Counted from the first letter of the stretch, positions 50,189-60,104 are shown. The stretch: DNA of 64,000 nucleotides from Nostoc sp. MG11 (GCF_014904695.1 NZ_JACXXN010000021.1:1-64000); one strand, 5' to 3'. Program-made: numbers and translations. The notes: a model not told the origin generated them from the letters alone.

Positions 50189-52249
50189 TTATTTGTTGCC
50201 GTTGCCGTTGCCGTTGCCATTACCGTTATTGTGAAGGACACGTTCAGCAAGTTTTTCCGGTACTTCCTGGAGATGATCGTATTCCCAATGGAAAGAACCA
50301 ACGCCAAGAGTAAGCGATCGCAATTCTACAATAAAGTTTTGCATCTCTGCTTGCGGCAAGTATGCAGATACATTATCCCAGCCTTGCCAATCGTTTTTGC
50401 CCTCGTAACCCAAAATCTGCCCGCGTCTACCACTCAGTAGTTGCAATACCTTGGAGGTAAATTCACTAGGTGTTGTCACTTCCACCCGCAAAATTGGTTC
50501 CAGAAGGGTGGGTTGCGCTTGGGGTATCCCCGTCTGCATAGCTAAGCGGGCTGCTTGCTTAAAGGCTTGTTCGGAACTATCGACGCTGTGGTAAGAACCA
50601 TTGGTTAAAGTTACCGCCACATCTACTATTGGGAAACCCAAGGGCCCATGCGCCAGAAACTCCCGCACGCCCATTTCTACCCCAGGAATATATTGTCTGG
50701 GAACTACACCGCCAACGATGGTTTCATTGAAGTTAAACCCTGTACCACGTGGTAAAGGCTTAATATCGAGAAAAACATCACCAAACTGTCCGTGGCCACC
50801 ACTTTGGTGCTTGTAGCGCCCATGAACCGCAGCTACCGTTTTGCGGATGGTTTCTTTGTAAGGCACTTGTGGCAAGTGGGTTGTCATTGGTAAGTTATAT
50901 TTGCGGCGCAGTCTATCTAAGGCAACTTGTAGATGAATTTCGCCTTGACCCCAAAGGATAACTTCATGGGTATCGCCATGTTGCTCCCAAGCAAGTGAGC
51001 AGTCTTCTTCTAACAACTTGGTGATGGCACTGCTAAGTTTAACTTCATCGTTGCGCTTTTCTGGTGTAATAGCCAGAGCATACACTGGTTCTAATTTTTC
51101 AGCTTTGGGTAATTCTATAGCTAACTGCTGCTCTGTAGAGATTGTATCGCCCGTCTTGATTCCCTCTAAGCGGCTCAACGCGACAATTTCACCAGCACCA
51201 ACTTCATTAACTAATTGCTGTTGTTGTCCCATGAGGCGATAAATTCCACCAGTGCGAATGCCGTTGAGGACGATACCATCAGTTAATTTGCCCCGCCAAA
51301 CACGCACCAGGGATAGTTTGCCACCTTGAGGAGTATAGTAAGTTTTTAGTACCTGGGCTAAAGGAGAAGTTGTTTTGCTCTTGAGGTTTTTTAAGCGACG
51401 TTCTGCTGTGGTTTCTGGTTCGGGAGCTTCTCTTAACAAAGCTTCTATTAAAGGTCTAACACCATAATCTTGTTCTGCCACACCAAAGAAAACGGGCACT
51501 ACCAAATCTGCCCCTAATTCTAGTTTTAAGTCTTTGAGGATTTCCTCTTGGGGTGGCTCAATGTCTTCTAAAAGTTCTTCTAGTAAGTGGTCATCAAAAT
51601 TTGCCAGGGCTTCAAGCATTTCTGCCCGTGCTATGTGTTCTTCTTCTTTTAAACTTTCGGGAAAGGGGATGGGATCAGCAGGTGCGCCTGGATGATATTG
51701 GTATGCCTGTTCGCTCACCATATCAATAAAGCCGGTCAGCTGCTCCCCATTCATAATGGGATATTGGTGCGCTACTAAAGGACGGCTGGATACAGCTTTG
51801 AGAGCGTGCAATGTTTCCAAGACGTGAATATTTGCCCGATCCATTTTATTAACAAAGACGATGTGGGGAATTTCCCAATCGTCTAAGAATTTAAATAGAG
51901 GGGCTAAGGTGAGGACTCGATCGCGGATGGGTTCACAAACTACAATTGCTGCATCGACTCCCATTAAAGCATTGTATGTTTCTTGGGCAAACTCCACGCT
52001 TCCCGGACAGTCAATAAAGGTAAAGCGAGTGTCATTGTACTCTGTGCTAGCGGCACTTACTTCTACACTCATTTGGCGATCGCGTGACTCAGCGGCACTG
52101 TCTCCGATTGTGTTACCATCCTTAACATTGCCTTTGCGCGAAATTGCCCCTGTGACAAATAACAAGCTTTCTAGTAAAGTGGTTTTTCCACTTAAATAAG
52201 GCCCAACAATTGCAACATTCCGCGAACCCGATTTTACTTTTTCGTTCAT
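50189..52249 (-). CDS. Elongation factor G-like GTPase (EF-G paralogue)
   Basis: From ATG 52249 with AAGGGAGG upstream, the product is 686 aa; a longer frame to 52273 lacks support. All EF-G domains are present: GTPase domain with P-loop GPYLSGKT, G3 DCPGS and G4 NKMDRAN; domain II (VRVWRGKLTDGIVLNG); domain IV (GRYKHQSGGHGQFGDVFLDI); domain V (PTLLEPILRVEVTTPSEFTS). The P-loop differs from the canonical AHVDAGKTT and the C-terminus ends in an Asn-Gly repeat. This marks it as the paralogous EF-G-like group, not the housekeeping FusA in a str operon. Its role in translation or ribosome recycling is unproven. Confidence 0.85.
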   Translation of the reverse strand: MNEKVKSGSRNVAIVGPYLSGKTTLLESLLFVTGAISRKGNVKDGNTIGDSAAESRDRQMSVEVSAASTEYNDTRFTFIDCPGSVEFAQETYNALMGVDAAIVVCEPIRDRVLTLAPLFKFLDDWEIPHIVFVNKMDRANIHVLETLHALKAVSSRPLVAHQYPIMNGEQLTGFIDMVSEQAYQYHPGAPADPIPFPESLKEEEHIARAEMLEALANFDDHLLEELLEDIEPPQEEILKDLKLELGADLVVPVFFGVAEQDYGVRPLIEALLREAPEPETTAERRLKNLKSKTTSPLAQVLKTYYTPQGGKLSLVRVWRGKLTDGIVLNGIRTGGIYRLMGQQQQLVNEVGAGEIVALSRLEGIKTGDTISTEQQLAIELPKAEKLEPVYALAITPEKRNDEVKLSSAITKLLEEDCSLAWEQHGDTHEVILWGQGEIHLQVALDRLRRKYNLPMTTHLPQVPYKETIRKTVAAVHGRYKHQSGGHGQFGDVFLDIKPLPRGTGFNFNETIVGGVVPRQYIPGVEMGVREFLAHGPLGFPIVDVAVTLTNGSYHSVDSSEQAFKQAARLAMQTGIPQAQPTLLEPILRVEVTTPSEFTSKVLQLLSGRRGQILGYEGKNDWQGWDNVSAYLPQAEMQNFIVELRSLTLGVGSFHWEYDHLQEVPEKLAERVLHNNGNGNGNGNGNK

Positions 52250-52508
52250 AAAACCTCCCTTGCGGCAAGTCACTCTAACCGCATGATTCTGTTAATTTCA
52301 GGGATAAAAAATGGTTCTCTGGAGTCAAACTTACCCCTTCTTTAATTTGTTATTATCCTCCCTTTAATCAAAAGCTAAAAAAATTGTAGCCTGTTGTAAG
52401 GTTTGACTTAATAAAAGTTAACAATTATGACCTTTAATACCGAATCCAGAAGTTTTGTAAAGAGCTTCAGTTGTAACAAGACTTTATGTGAAGTAAAACT
52501 AACTGAAA

Positions 52509-53453
52509 GTGTTCCAAGTCAGAAAATCAATGGGATTATCATTCTCTAAATATCACATAGCAACAGTAGCGAGTTTGATTTTGCTGGGTGAAAGCATCCT
52601 CTTTTCCTCTGTTTCCCCTGCCTCCCCTACTCCCCCTCTGCTTGCACAAGCAGATACTAAAACAGGCACAGACTTGTTAAAACAAGGCTTACAGGCAATT
52701 CAGGCAGGAAAGGTACAAGATGCGATCGCTGCCTTTAAACAAGCAACTCAATTAGATCCAAACTTGGCAGCAGGCCACTATAATTTAGGACTGGCACTGC
52801 GACAAGTGGGACAATTACAACCATCGGCTGATGCATTTTATCGAGCAACCCAAACTGATCCCAAATTTGCTCCAGCCTTTGCCAATTTAGGCGGAGCTTT
52901 GTTAGAAGGGAATAATTTACAGTTAGCAAATGACTACTTGCAGCGAGCGCTGGAACTTGATCCCAAATTGGGTTTTGCTCACTATAACTTAGGGTTGGTA
53001 AGAGAGCAGCAACAAGATTGCAAGCAGGCGATCGCATCCTTTAAAAAGGCTATGGAATATAGCAAAAATGCCCCGGAGCCTGCCTACCATATAGGGATGT
53101 GTTATCTTCAACAAAGCAAATTCGACAAAGCAAAAGATGCTTTTCGTCAGGCAATCAAAATTAATCCAAAATATTCAGAAGCTCATTACAATCTTGGTTC
53201 AATTTGGTTTAACCAAGGCAAATTACAAGAAGCTTTGGAAGCTTTTAGAAAATCAGCCGAAGCTAACTCTAACTATCCCAATGCCTATCACGGTGCGGGG
53301 TTAGTTTTTATCCAGTTACGGCAATATGGAGATGCAGTTCAAGTGTTGCAATTTGCTAGAGATTTATACAACGCTCAAGGTAATTCCCAGTGGGCAAAAA
53401 ATGCCGAACAATTGTTGCAACAAGCACAAAATTTAAATTACCAACCTCGCTGA
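52509..53453 (+). CDS. Exported TPR-repeat protein
   Basis: The product is 314 aa from GTG 52509; ATG 52530 is an alternative that keeps the signal peptide. A hydrophobic N-terminus (IATVASLILLGESILFSSVS, then PLLAQA) looks like a signal peptide. From about residue 50 there are about six consecutive 34-residue TPRs (for example AGHYNLGLALRQVGQLQPSA, AFANLGGALLEGNNLQLAND and AHYNLGLVREQQQDCKQAIA). It is a protein-interaction scaffold, probably periplasmic or thylakoid-lumenal; partner unknown. Confidence 0.85.
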   Translation: MFQVRKSMGLSFSKYHIATVASLILLGESILFSSVSPASPTPPLLAQADTKTGTDLLKQGLQAIQAGKVQDAIAAFKQATQLDPNLAAGHYNLGLALRQVGQLQPSADAFYRATQTDPKFAPAFANLGGALLEGNNLQLANDYLQRALELDPKLGFAHYNLGLVREQQQDCKQAIASFKKAMEYSKNAPEPAYHIGMCYLQQSKFDKAKDAFRQAIKINPKYSEAHYNLGSIWFNQGKLQEALEAFRKSAEANSNYPNAYHGAGLVFIQLRQYGDAVQVLQFARDLYNAQGNSQWAKNAEQLLQQAQNLNYQPR

Positions 53454-53542
53454 GGCGCGATCGCTTAACATTGCGTAATATAAGATTATTGGGTTGACTC
53501 GCTGGTGTGGTGTGAACTAGTCTCGATGGGAATGAAATTTAC

Positions 53543-54091
53543 ATGCAAAAGCGCCTCAAGAGTCGATTTTTATTTTGCGATCGCTGGCTTGATCGGCAAT
53601 CAATTGTTCGCAACATGGAGGCTTTCCAAGACTTAATTGTGATCGTCCTATGTTTGGGTTTGTTCGCCGTCATGCTCATACAAATGTGGGGAATACTTAT
53701 CGCCCTGACACAGCCACTAGATTATAAATCTGTAACAGCCAAAATACTTTTTGTGTTGATTTTAGTCGAGTTATTTCGACTACTAATGGTTTACTTGCAA
53801 GAACATAGCATTTCTGTTGGCGTAGCAGTTGAAGTAACAATTGTATCTGTACTACGAGAAGTAGTTGTTCACGGAGTCATGGAAATTTCTTCAGCTCAGA
53901 CCGTAGCAATTTGTGGCTTACTGTTGATTTTAGGTGGGCTATTAATAGTCTGTGCTAAGACGCCACACATGGATTGCATAAGTGCTAACACTAAGTTTTG
54001 CCCAATTGTGTATGAAGACCGTAGAGAACTGCAAAATGATCTAGAGTTCCATTATTCACGTCACCGTGATGAAAATCAACCTCGTGTATGA
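53543..54091 (+). CDS. PsiE-family phosphate-starvation-inducible membrane protein
   Basis: 182 aa. Four hydrophobic segments follow the family pattern: LIVIVLCLGLFAVMLIQMWG, ILFVLILVELFRLLMVYLQE, VGVAVEVTIVSVLREVVVHG and VAICGLLLILGGLLIVCAKT, with the conserved ELFR and REVV motifs. The family is induced by phosphate starvation in E. coli. It lies about 3 kb upstream of the Pst operon on the same strand, which fits a phosphate theme. Biochemical role unknown. Confidence 0.8.
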   Translation: MQKRLKSRFLFCDRWLDRQSIVRNMEAFQDLIVIVLCLGLFAVMLIQMWGILIALTQPLDYKSVTAKILFVLILVELFRLLMVYLQEHSISVGVAVEVTIVSVLREVVVHGVMEISSAQTVAICGLLLILGGLLIVCAKTPHMDCISANTKFCPIVYEDRRELQNDLEFHYSRHRDENQPRV

Positions 54092-54405
54092 ATGTCAGTA
54101 AAACATTGCCCAAATTCATCACGAATTAAATTTGGAAAAACTCTGCGTATCTGTACATTTGAAAAAGCGATCATTTGACCCAAAGCCGTAGTCAGCTTAG
54201 AGGCGATGGTTTTGTACACTTTTACTTGGCAATGCTTTAGCAGCCTTGATGTATCCACAGGTGACGATTGTTAATCTAACACTAGTAGTATTTATCGCAC
54301 TTCACAAGGTTCTTCCGGCGTATTGAACTATACCCTTTTAGGGAGATGAATCACTCTTTTAAGGCGAGTAAAAATTAATTAGAAATCTTAAAAGAGGGTC
54401 TACCA

Positions 54406-54651
54406 ATGGCTAAAAATACAGGTAACGGACAGTCTCAACAGCCAATTAGCAACCTAGAGTACGACTTTATCACCGTGTTGCACAACAAGGCTGAAGCAGT
54501 AAAGGCTTACGATACTTACATTCAAGATGCACAGCAAGTTGGTTCCCAACCCTGTGTAGAGTTGTTCCAAAAATTGCGCCAATCTGATATTGAGCAAGCA
54601 CAAGAGATCCGCCATCATCTACAAGAAGTGATGCAGCACGGCAAGATGTAA
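54406..54651 (+). CDS. Small conserved cyanobacterial-type protein
   Basis: The 81-aa product has a purine-rich GAGGG ribosome site. After a polar N-terminus, two helices (LEYDFITVLHNKAEAVKAYD and CVELFQKLRQSDIEQAQEIR) resemble a small helical bundle with ferritin-like spacing, ending HHLQEVMQHGKM. No function is recognised. It is expressed from its own promoter, as the preceding 310 bp are empty. Confidence 0.65.
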   Translation: MAKNTGNGQSQQPISNLEYDFITVLHNKAEAVKAYDTYIQDAQQVGSQPCVELFQKLRQSDIEQAQEIRHHLQEVMQHGKM

Positions 54652-55112
54652 CCTAAGTATTTAAATAGGTAGATGCACAGAGAAGTTGGAGCATAAGAAG
54701 CTTGCTATCCAAACTTCCTAAACTTTCTTTGTAGACTCAAAGCAGTGAGGAGTTCGCAGTCCTGGACGCTACTTGCTACGCTGTGCGAACGCTAAGAGCG
54801 AAACAGTAGCAAGTCTTGTTTGCGATACGCTGCGCGTAGCTTGCTTCCCTATAGAGGTAAAGCGGCTATTCAGAGCATTTCACGAAAATCCTGATACAAT
54901 TCACTGCCTCAACTTGCCTACAAACTTACGCTATCCCCTTTGGTGTCGCCTTTTGGGTTTTCATGTTCGCCAAAGGCGTTCCCATTTGCGTTAGCGTTGC
55001 AAAGCAAAGGGTAGCGTGCCTGAAACAAGATTTGCAAATATAAAAATGTATTTTATTGAGTCAGGACTTACCCAGAAAACCTCTCAGACTCTCATTCCTC
55101 CGTGTACTTTGT

Positions 55113-55185
55113 CTTGAAAAGTTTCCTAGGTCGGGAAACCCTCCTTCTCCTGACGGAGACCGGAGGCGAACAGAACTTTTCGCTG
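55113..55185. repeat. Copy of the repeat inside the 41937 MITE (inverted)
   Basis: The stretch containing CTTGAAAAGTTTCCTAGGTC, ACCCTCCTTCTCCTGACGGA and CAGAACTTTTCGC matches the reverse complement of about 42049-42121 with few differences. Confidence 0.8.
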
Positions 55186-55362
55186 TGTCTCTGTGGTTCG
55201 TTTTCCCGTTACTTATGCGTAAGTCCTATGAGTAATTTTTCATTCTTTTAATTTTGTTGACTTTAGCTTCTAGGTACATAAAGCTGAAAAAGCTTACATT
55301 ACAAGCTTTATAAGACTTTATATTCTTTATTTTTGCAAAAATTACATCCATCAAAAATCAAA

Positions 55363-55395
55363 AAGCCTTGAAAAAACTGTATCAAGGCTTGATTT
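55363..55395. terminator. Terminator-like hairpin of unclear origin
   Basis: AAGCCTTGA (55363-55371) and TCAAGGCTT (55382-55390) form a 9-bp stem with a 10-nt loop, followed by GATTTTT on the plus strand and preceded by A-rich sequence. It could end transcripts from either direction. The nearest upstream plus-strand gene ends 700 bp away, so an unannotated transcript may end here. Confidence 0.5.
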
Positions 55396-55892
55396 TTCGC
55401 ATCTAGGTATGTGATACTTTATCTCACAACTCCGGTAATTCAATCAAATTGCCGGATATTAGTTTAGTATGATAGCACTACATCAAAAGATTCTCTATCT
55501 GAGTATTTTTAGATGGCTAAGGTAATAATCTTTAGTTAAAGCTTGTACATCCTAGAGAATACGGTTATATCCGAGAGTTAAATATTACTAAACACGGTGT
55601 CTTGCTAGAGATGAATCTCGCATAAAATTCTCCTTAATATTTAGTATGCTTCTATACTTAGTCGATATTAATAAATAGCTTATGTCCCTCTGTGCTGATA
55701 ATTTTTAGCCTGACATAAATATTTCAATTTTATTAATCTATAGTCAATTAAATAGCTAATTTCTACTGATTTCTCTTGTAGCTAATCGTACAGATTATAC
55801 ACTCAGTCATAATCAAAATGTCCTGAGTTAGGTGATGAATTCTGATTAGTTTCTAACATACAACACAATAAAAAAATTACTTAGTTAGGGAA

Positions 55893-56999
55893 ATGCAAAT
55901 TTATATCATAAAATTTTTACAAACAATGCAACTTTTGTCTCAACATATAATTAAAAGTTGGTTAAAGAAACGTCGTGTGCAAAGCTTTGTCAGTCTGTTT
56001 GTATTGGGTACTGTTTTGAGTATGACAGTCGCCGCCTGCTCTGGAGGCGTTTCAGCTACGAAGGCAGACGTCAAACTCAAACTCGTCTCTTTCTCTGTCA
56101 CCAAAGCCGCGCATGATCAAATAATTCCCAAATTTGTGGATAAGTGGAAGAAAGAACATAATCAAAATGTTACTATTGAGCCGAGTTACGGGGGTTCTGG
56201 CGCTCAAACGGCAGCAATTATTGCAGGTTCGCAAGAAGCAGATATAGTACATTTGGCACTTCCTCTAGATGTTATCAAACTTCAGCAAGCAGGTTTGATT
56301 AAATCAGGTTGGGAAATCAGAACTCCGAGAAATGGTATTGTCAGTAAATCTGTAGCAGCGATCGTCACTCGTGAAGGTAATCCCAAAAACATTCAAACTT
56401 GGGCAGACTTAGCAAAAGATGGTGTAAAAATAATTGCAGCTAACCCAAAAACTTCAGGTATTGCTATCTGGGAATTCTTAGCTTTTTGGAGTTCCGTGAG
56501 TCTAACAGGCGGTGACGAAACGGCAGCATTAGATTATGTCACCAGAGTTTATAAGAATATCCCTGTATTAACGAAAGATGCCCGTGAAGCCAGCAATTTA
56601 TTTTTCCAAAAAGGCGAGGGAGATGTCTTAATTAACTACGAAAATGAGGTAATTTTGGCGCAAATAGGTGGATTGAAACTACCTTATGTTGTACCTCAAG
56701 TCAATATTTCTATTGATAATCCTGTAACTTTAGTTGATAAAAATGTTGATAAACACGGTACAAGAGAAGTTGCACAAGCATTTATTGATTTTCTTTACTC
56801 GACAGAAGCTCAACGGGAATTTGCCAAATTACAGTATCGTCCTGTTAACCCTACCGTTACCCAAGAAGTAGCATCAAAACAACCGCCAATTAAAACTTTA
56901 TTCACCTCACAAGATTTAGGTGGTTGGGATATTATCCAGAGGAAGTTTTTTGAAGATGGGTCAATTTTTGACAAAGTTCAAGCTGCTAGCAAAGCATGA
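55893..56999 (+). CDS. sbpA: Sulfate-type ABC transporter substrate-binding lipoprotein
   Basis: The 368-aa product has a lipoprotein signal peptide (FVSLFVLGTVLSMTVAAC, lipobox VAAC). The mature part carries Sbp-family motifs: FSVTKAAHDQIIPKFVDKWK, PSYGGSGAQTAAIIAGSQEA, KSVAAIVTREGNPKNIQTWA and AANPKTSGIAIWEFLAFW. The later VLINYENEVILA also belongs to the family. It binds sulfate or a related oxyanion outside the plasma membrane. Its location 63 bp before pstS is unusual for a sulfate-binding protein. ATG 55926 is a possible later start. Confidence 0.8.
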   Translation: MQIYIIKFLQTMQLLSQHIIKSWLKKRRVQSFVSLFVLGTVLSMTVAACSGGVSATKADVKLKLVSFSVTKAAHDQIIPKFVDKWKKEHNQNVTIEPSYGGSGAQTAAIIAGSQEADIVHLALPLDVIKLQQAGLIKSGWEIRTPRNGIVSKSVAAIVTREGNPKNIQTWADLAKDGVKIIAANPKTSGIAIWEFLAFWSSVSLTGGDETAALDYVTRVYKNIPVLTKDAREASNLFFQKGEGDVLINYENEVILAQIGGLKLPYVVPQVNISIDNPVTLVDKNVDKHGTREVAQAFIDFLYSTEAQREFAKLQYRPVNPTVTQEVASKQPPIKTLFTSQDLGGWDIIQRKFFEDGSIFDKVQAASKA

Positions 57000-57062
57000 T
57001 CCTTTCTTTTTCACACAGCATTGTCTATTTGCCAATAGTCACTTTATCTCAATTTATAGTTT

Positions 57063-58064
57063 ATGAATTTTTATAGCAGATTTAAAGATAGCTTTTTATT
57101 AACATCTTTAATGTTTATTGCCAGCACTATCACTGCTTGTAACAGTGGACAGGAGTTGAAAAGTCAGGTGAGTATTGATGGTGCAGCAGTAGGTTTTCCT
57201 ATTTCTTTAGCAGTTGCAGAAGAATATCAGAAGATAAAAGCTGACGCGAAAGTTAGCGTTGCTTCCAGTGGTACAGGTGGCGGTTTCAGTAAGTTTTGCA
57301 ATGGTGATATTGATATTGTTGGTGCTTCTCGTACCATCAGAAATGAGGAAATAAAAAAGTGTAAAAGTAAGAATATTGAGTTTATAGAGTTACCTATAGG
57401 TTTAGATGGCGTAGCCGTAATTGCAAATCGTAAAAACGACTTTGCTCAATGTCTAACTATTAAGGAAATGAACACAATTTGGAGTGCTAAATCAGACGGC
57501 AAAATCTTGGCTTGGGATCAAGTTAATCCTAAGTTTCCTAAGCTACCACTGAAGCTCTATGCTCCGGCTTCTGATACTGGAACCTTTGATTATTTAACTC
57601 AAGCTGTTACTGGCAAAGCCAAGAATGGGCGTACAGACTACACTCCTAGTCATAATCAAAACCTCCTAGTGCAAGGTGTTTCTGGTGATGAATCAGCACT
57701 GGGCTATGTAGGGATATCTTACTACATTCAAAACCAAGAAAAACTCAATTTAGTTGCTATAGAAAATCTCAAAGGAGAATGTAAAAAACCAGTTCCATTG
57801 GATAATGTACTCAAAAACACCTACACACCTCTGTCTCGTCCCCTTTTCATTTATGTTAGTAAGATATCTTTAGATAACAAGCCAGCAGTAAAAGAATTTG
57901 TAGATTTTTATCTAGAAAATTCTTGGAAGTGGGTAGATGGCGCTGGTTATGTAGCATTACCTGATGAAGCTTACGTCAAGGTCAAATACAAATTTGCTGC
58001 TGGTGAAACTGGGACAAAATTTCAAAAAGCTAAACCAGGCGAACCAATTACAAACTTTATTTAG
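57063..58064 (+). CDS. pstS: Phosphate ABC transporter substrate-binding protein PstS
   Basis: 333 aa with lipobox ITAC at about residues 23-26. The family motifs are present: IDGAAVGFPISLAVAEEYQK, VSVASSGTGGGFSKFCNGDI (phosphate-binding SGTGGG), DIVGASRTI, PIGLDGVAVIANRKNDF, SDTGTFDYLTQAV and DESALGYVGISYY. It delivers phosphate to PstCA. It is followed by pstC after 121 bp, which may hold a processing site; all later genes are closely spaced. Confidence 0.93.
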   Translation: MNFYSRFKDSFLLTSLMFIASTITACNSGQELKSQVSIDGAAVGFPISLAVAEEYQKIKADAKVSVASSGTGGGFSKFCNGDIDIVGASRTIRNEEIKKCKSKNIEFIELPIGLDGVAVIANRKNDFAQCLTIKEMNTIWSAKSDGKILAWDQVNPKFPKLPLKLYAPASDTGTFDYLTQAVTGKAKNGRTDYTPSHNQNLLVQGVSGDESALGYVGISYYIQNQEKLNLVAIENLKGECKKPVPLDNVLKNTYTPLSRPLFIYVSKISLDNKPAVKEFVDFYLENSWKWVDGAGYVALPDEAYVKVKYKFAAGETGTKFQKAKPGEPITNFI

Positions 58065-58185
58065 ACAAATCCCTAGTCAAACAATTTTGGATTTGGGATT
58101 GATTCCACAGATAAATATGGGGGCTTGTACCATTAAGGAATTATTGGTCATTTGTAATTTGTTTTGTGTCAAAATTTAACTGTTT

Positions 58186-59127
58186 ATGCAAAATACCACT
58201 CCTCAAGATGATCCTTATTTACTACCCAGACAATCACTAGATAAAAATATATCTGAAGATATCTCAGAAAGGATTGTTGGAGCGATTTTATTTGCTTGTG
58301 CTTTAGTTTCGGTTTTGACTACCTTTGGTATAGTCTTTATTATTTTTCAGGAGACATTTAGTTTTTTCCAAGAAGTTTCCTTTGCCCAATTCTTTCTTGA
58401 TACTAAATGGACGCCTCTGTTTGCAGAGAGACATTTTGGCGTTTGGCCATTAATTAATGGCACTTTCTTGACTACAGCTATTGCTATGTCAGTTGCTATC
58501 CCTTTGGGTTTATCTTCTGCCATTTACTTGAGTGAATATGCTCAACCCAAAGTAGCAGCAGTTTTACGCCCAGCAGTGGAACTTTTAGCAGGCATACCAA
58601 CTGTAGTTTATGGTTATTTTGCACTGTTATTCGTCACACCCTTGCTACGAAATATTATCCCTTTAGAAATATTCAATTCCTTGAGTGCGGGGTTAATGAT
58701 GGGAATAATGATTACTCCTACTGTTGGCTCCATTAGCTTAGATGCTATTCGCTCAGTTCCACGTTCTCTACGGGAGGGTGCTTACGCTTTAGGTATCACT
58801 AAACTAGAAACCATTTTTAAAGTAGTTTTACCAGCCGCACTTTCGGGAATTGTCGCCTCGATTATTTTGGGCATTTCTCGCGCTGTGGGTGAAACAATGA
58901 CTGTCCTAATTGCCGCCGGACTACAACCAAAGCTGACTGTTAGCTTTGCGGAATCAATAGCAACAATGACAGCTTACATGGCACAAATTTCCGGGGGAGA
59001 TAGTCCGCGTGGAAGTCTAAATTTTAAGACTTTATATGCTGTAGGCGCGGTTTTGTTTCTGCTGACTCTCAGTTTGAATATTGTTAGTTACTGGATTGCT
59101 AATCGTTATAAAGAAAAGTATGAGTAA
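58186..59127 (+). CDS. pstC: Phosphate ABC transporter permease PstC
   Basis: The product is 313 aa, with six membrane segments and the PstC conserved elements FGVWPLINGTFLTTAIAMSV, SSAIYLSEYAQPKV, AGIPTVVYGYFALLFVTPLL and the EAA-like loop SLREGAYALGITKLETIFKV. ISRAVGETMTVLIAAG follows. It forms the transmembrane pore with PstA. The stop is 5 bp before pstA. Confidence 0.95.
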   Translation: MQNTTPQDDPYLLPRQSLDKNISEDISERIVGAILFACALVSVLTTFGIVFIIFQETFSFFQEVSFAQFFLDTKWTPLFAERHFGVWPLINGTFLTTAIAMSVAIPLGLSSAIYLSEYAQPKVAAVLRPAVELLAGIPTVVYGYFALLFVTPLLRNIIPLEIFNSLSAGLMMGIMITPTVGSISLDAIRSVPRSLREGAYALGITKLETIFKVVLPAALSGIVASIILGISRAVGETMTVLIAAGLQPKLTVSFAESIATMTAYMAQISGGDSPRGSLNFKTLYAVGAVLFLLTLSLNIVSYWIANRYKEKYE

Positions 59128-59132
59128 TAAGC

Positions 59133-60032
59133 ATGGCTACTAGTTATCAACGAAATGATTCTTTTGATTCAGCGGCAGAATTTACTGATAATGTTGACGC
59201 AAGAGAGAATTTGGGAAAGGTCTTTGAAGTAGTTTTTTTGATAGGATTGCTGATTGGTATATTTGTCTTAGCATTGCTACTATTTGATATTTTAGGAGAC
59301 GGATTAGGTAGGTTTTTGACACTAGGCTTTCTCACAGAAACTCCTTCTCGTTTTCCTGATCAAGGTGGCATCCGTCCTGCTATCGTCAGCAGTATTCTTT
59401 TAGGACTTGTTGTTATCTTTGTGACTGTACCCATTGGTGTCGGAGCAGCTTTATATCTAGAAGAGTATGCACCTAAAGCTTGGTGGACAGTGATTATTGA
59501 GATTAATATCAGCAATCTCGCAGGTGTGCCTTCTATTGTCTACGGACTACTGGGTTTAGGAGTTTTCAATTATTTGCTTGGCTTTGGCCCCGCTTTGATT
59601 TCTGGTGCGTTGACTTTATCTTTATTGTCTTTACCAGTAATTATTGTGACGGCTAGAGAAGCAATTCGCGCCGTTCCAGATTCGCTAAGAAATGCTTCTT
59701 ATGGATTAGGTGTCACTAAATGGCGAACTATCAGCAATCATGTTATACCCTATGCTGTTCCCGGTATCCTGACAGGGGTGATTATTTCTGTATCCCGTGC
59801 TATTGGTGATGCGGCGTCTCTAATTGTTGTAGGTGCTGTGGGTTTTCTGACGTTTAACCCTGGTTTGTTCCAGAGATTTATGGCATTACCCATTCAAATT
59901 TACAGCTACATCACTCGTCCTGAACCGGGTTTTGCTAATGCAGCAGCAGCGACAATTATAGCTTTGTTACTCTTGATTTTAGTTTTAAATGGTGTAGCAA
60001 TTTATATCCGACAACGCTTTTCAATACGTTAG
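59133..60032 (+). CDS. pstA: Phosphate ABC transporter permease PstA
   Basis: 299 aa. It shows the PstA pattern: FLTETPSRFPDQGGIRPAIV, VPIGVGAALYLEEYAP, NLAGVPSIVYGLLGLGVFN, the EAA-like loop SLRNASYGLGVTKWRTISNH and SVSRAIGDAASLIVVGAVGF. It is the second permease subunit of the phosphate importer, co-transcribed with pstC. Confidence 0.95.
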   Translation: MATSYQRNDSFDSAAEFTDNVDARENLGKVFEVVFLIGLLIGIFVLALLLFDILGDGLGRFLTLGFLTETPSRFPDQGGIRPAIVSSILLGLVVIFVTVPIGVGAALYLEEYAPKAWWTVIIEINISNLAGVPSIVYGLLGLGVFNYLLGFGPALISGALTLSLLSLPVIIVTAREAIRAVPDSLRNASYGLGVTKWRTISNHVIPYAVPGILTGVIISVSRAIGDAASLIVVGAVGFLTFNPGLFQRFMALPIQIYSYITRPEPGFANAAAATIIALLLLILVLNGVAIYIRQRFSIR

Positions 60033-60104
60033 ATAAATGAATAGCTAATTGGATAATTTTCACTGAGTTAATCCCGGTTCATGGATATTTAGGAGATCAA
60101 CAAG

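Larger units (their letters stand above)
54652..55892. other. Long repeat-rich non-coding region before the sulfate/phosphate operon
   Basis: About 1.24 kb without a supportable gene. The left part (54740-55020) is dispersed repeats (GCTGTGCGAACGC, GCGTAGCTTGCTTCC, CGCCAAAGGCG); a 73-codon frame there is made of these. A 70-bp copy of a repeat shared with the MITE at 41937 is at 55113-55185, followed by AT-rich sequence with a terminator-like hairpin at 55363-55395. The last 450 bp presumably hold the promoter for the operon at 55893. I could not find a convincing Pho box by eye. Confidence 0.6.

Noticed and set aside
54773-54994. 73-codon frame
   Set aside because: Composed of dispersed intergenic repeats.
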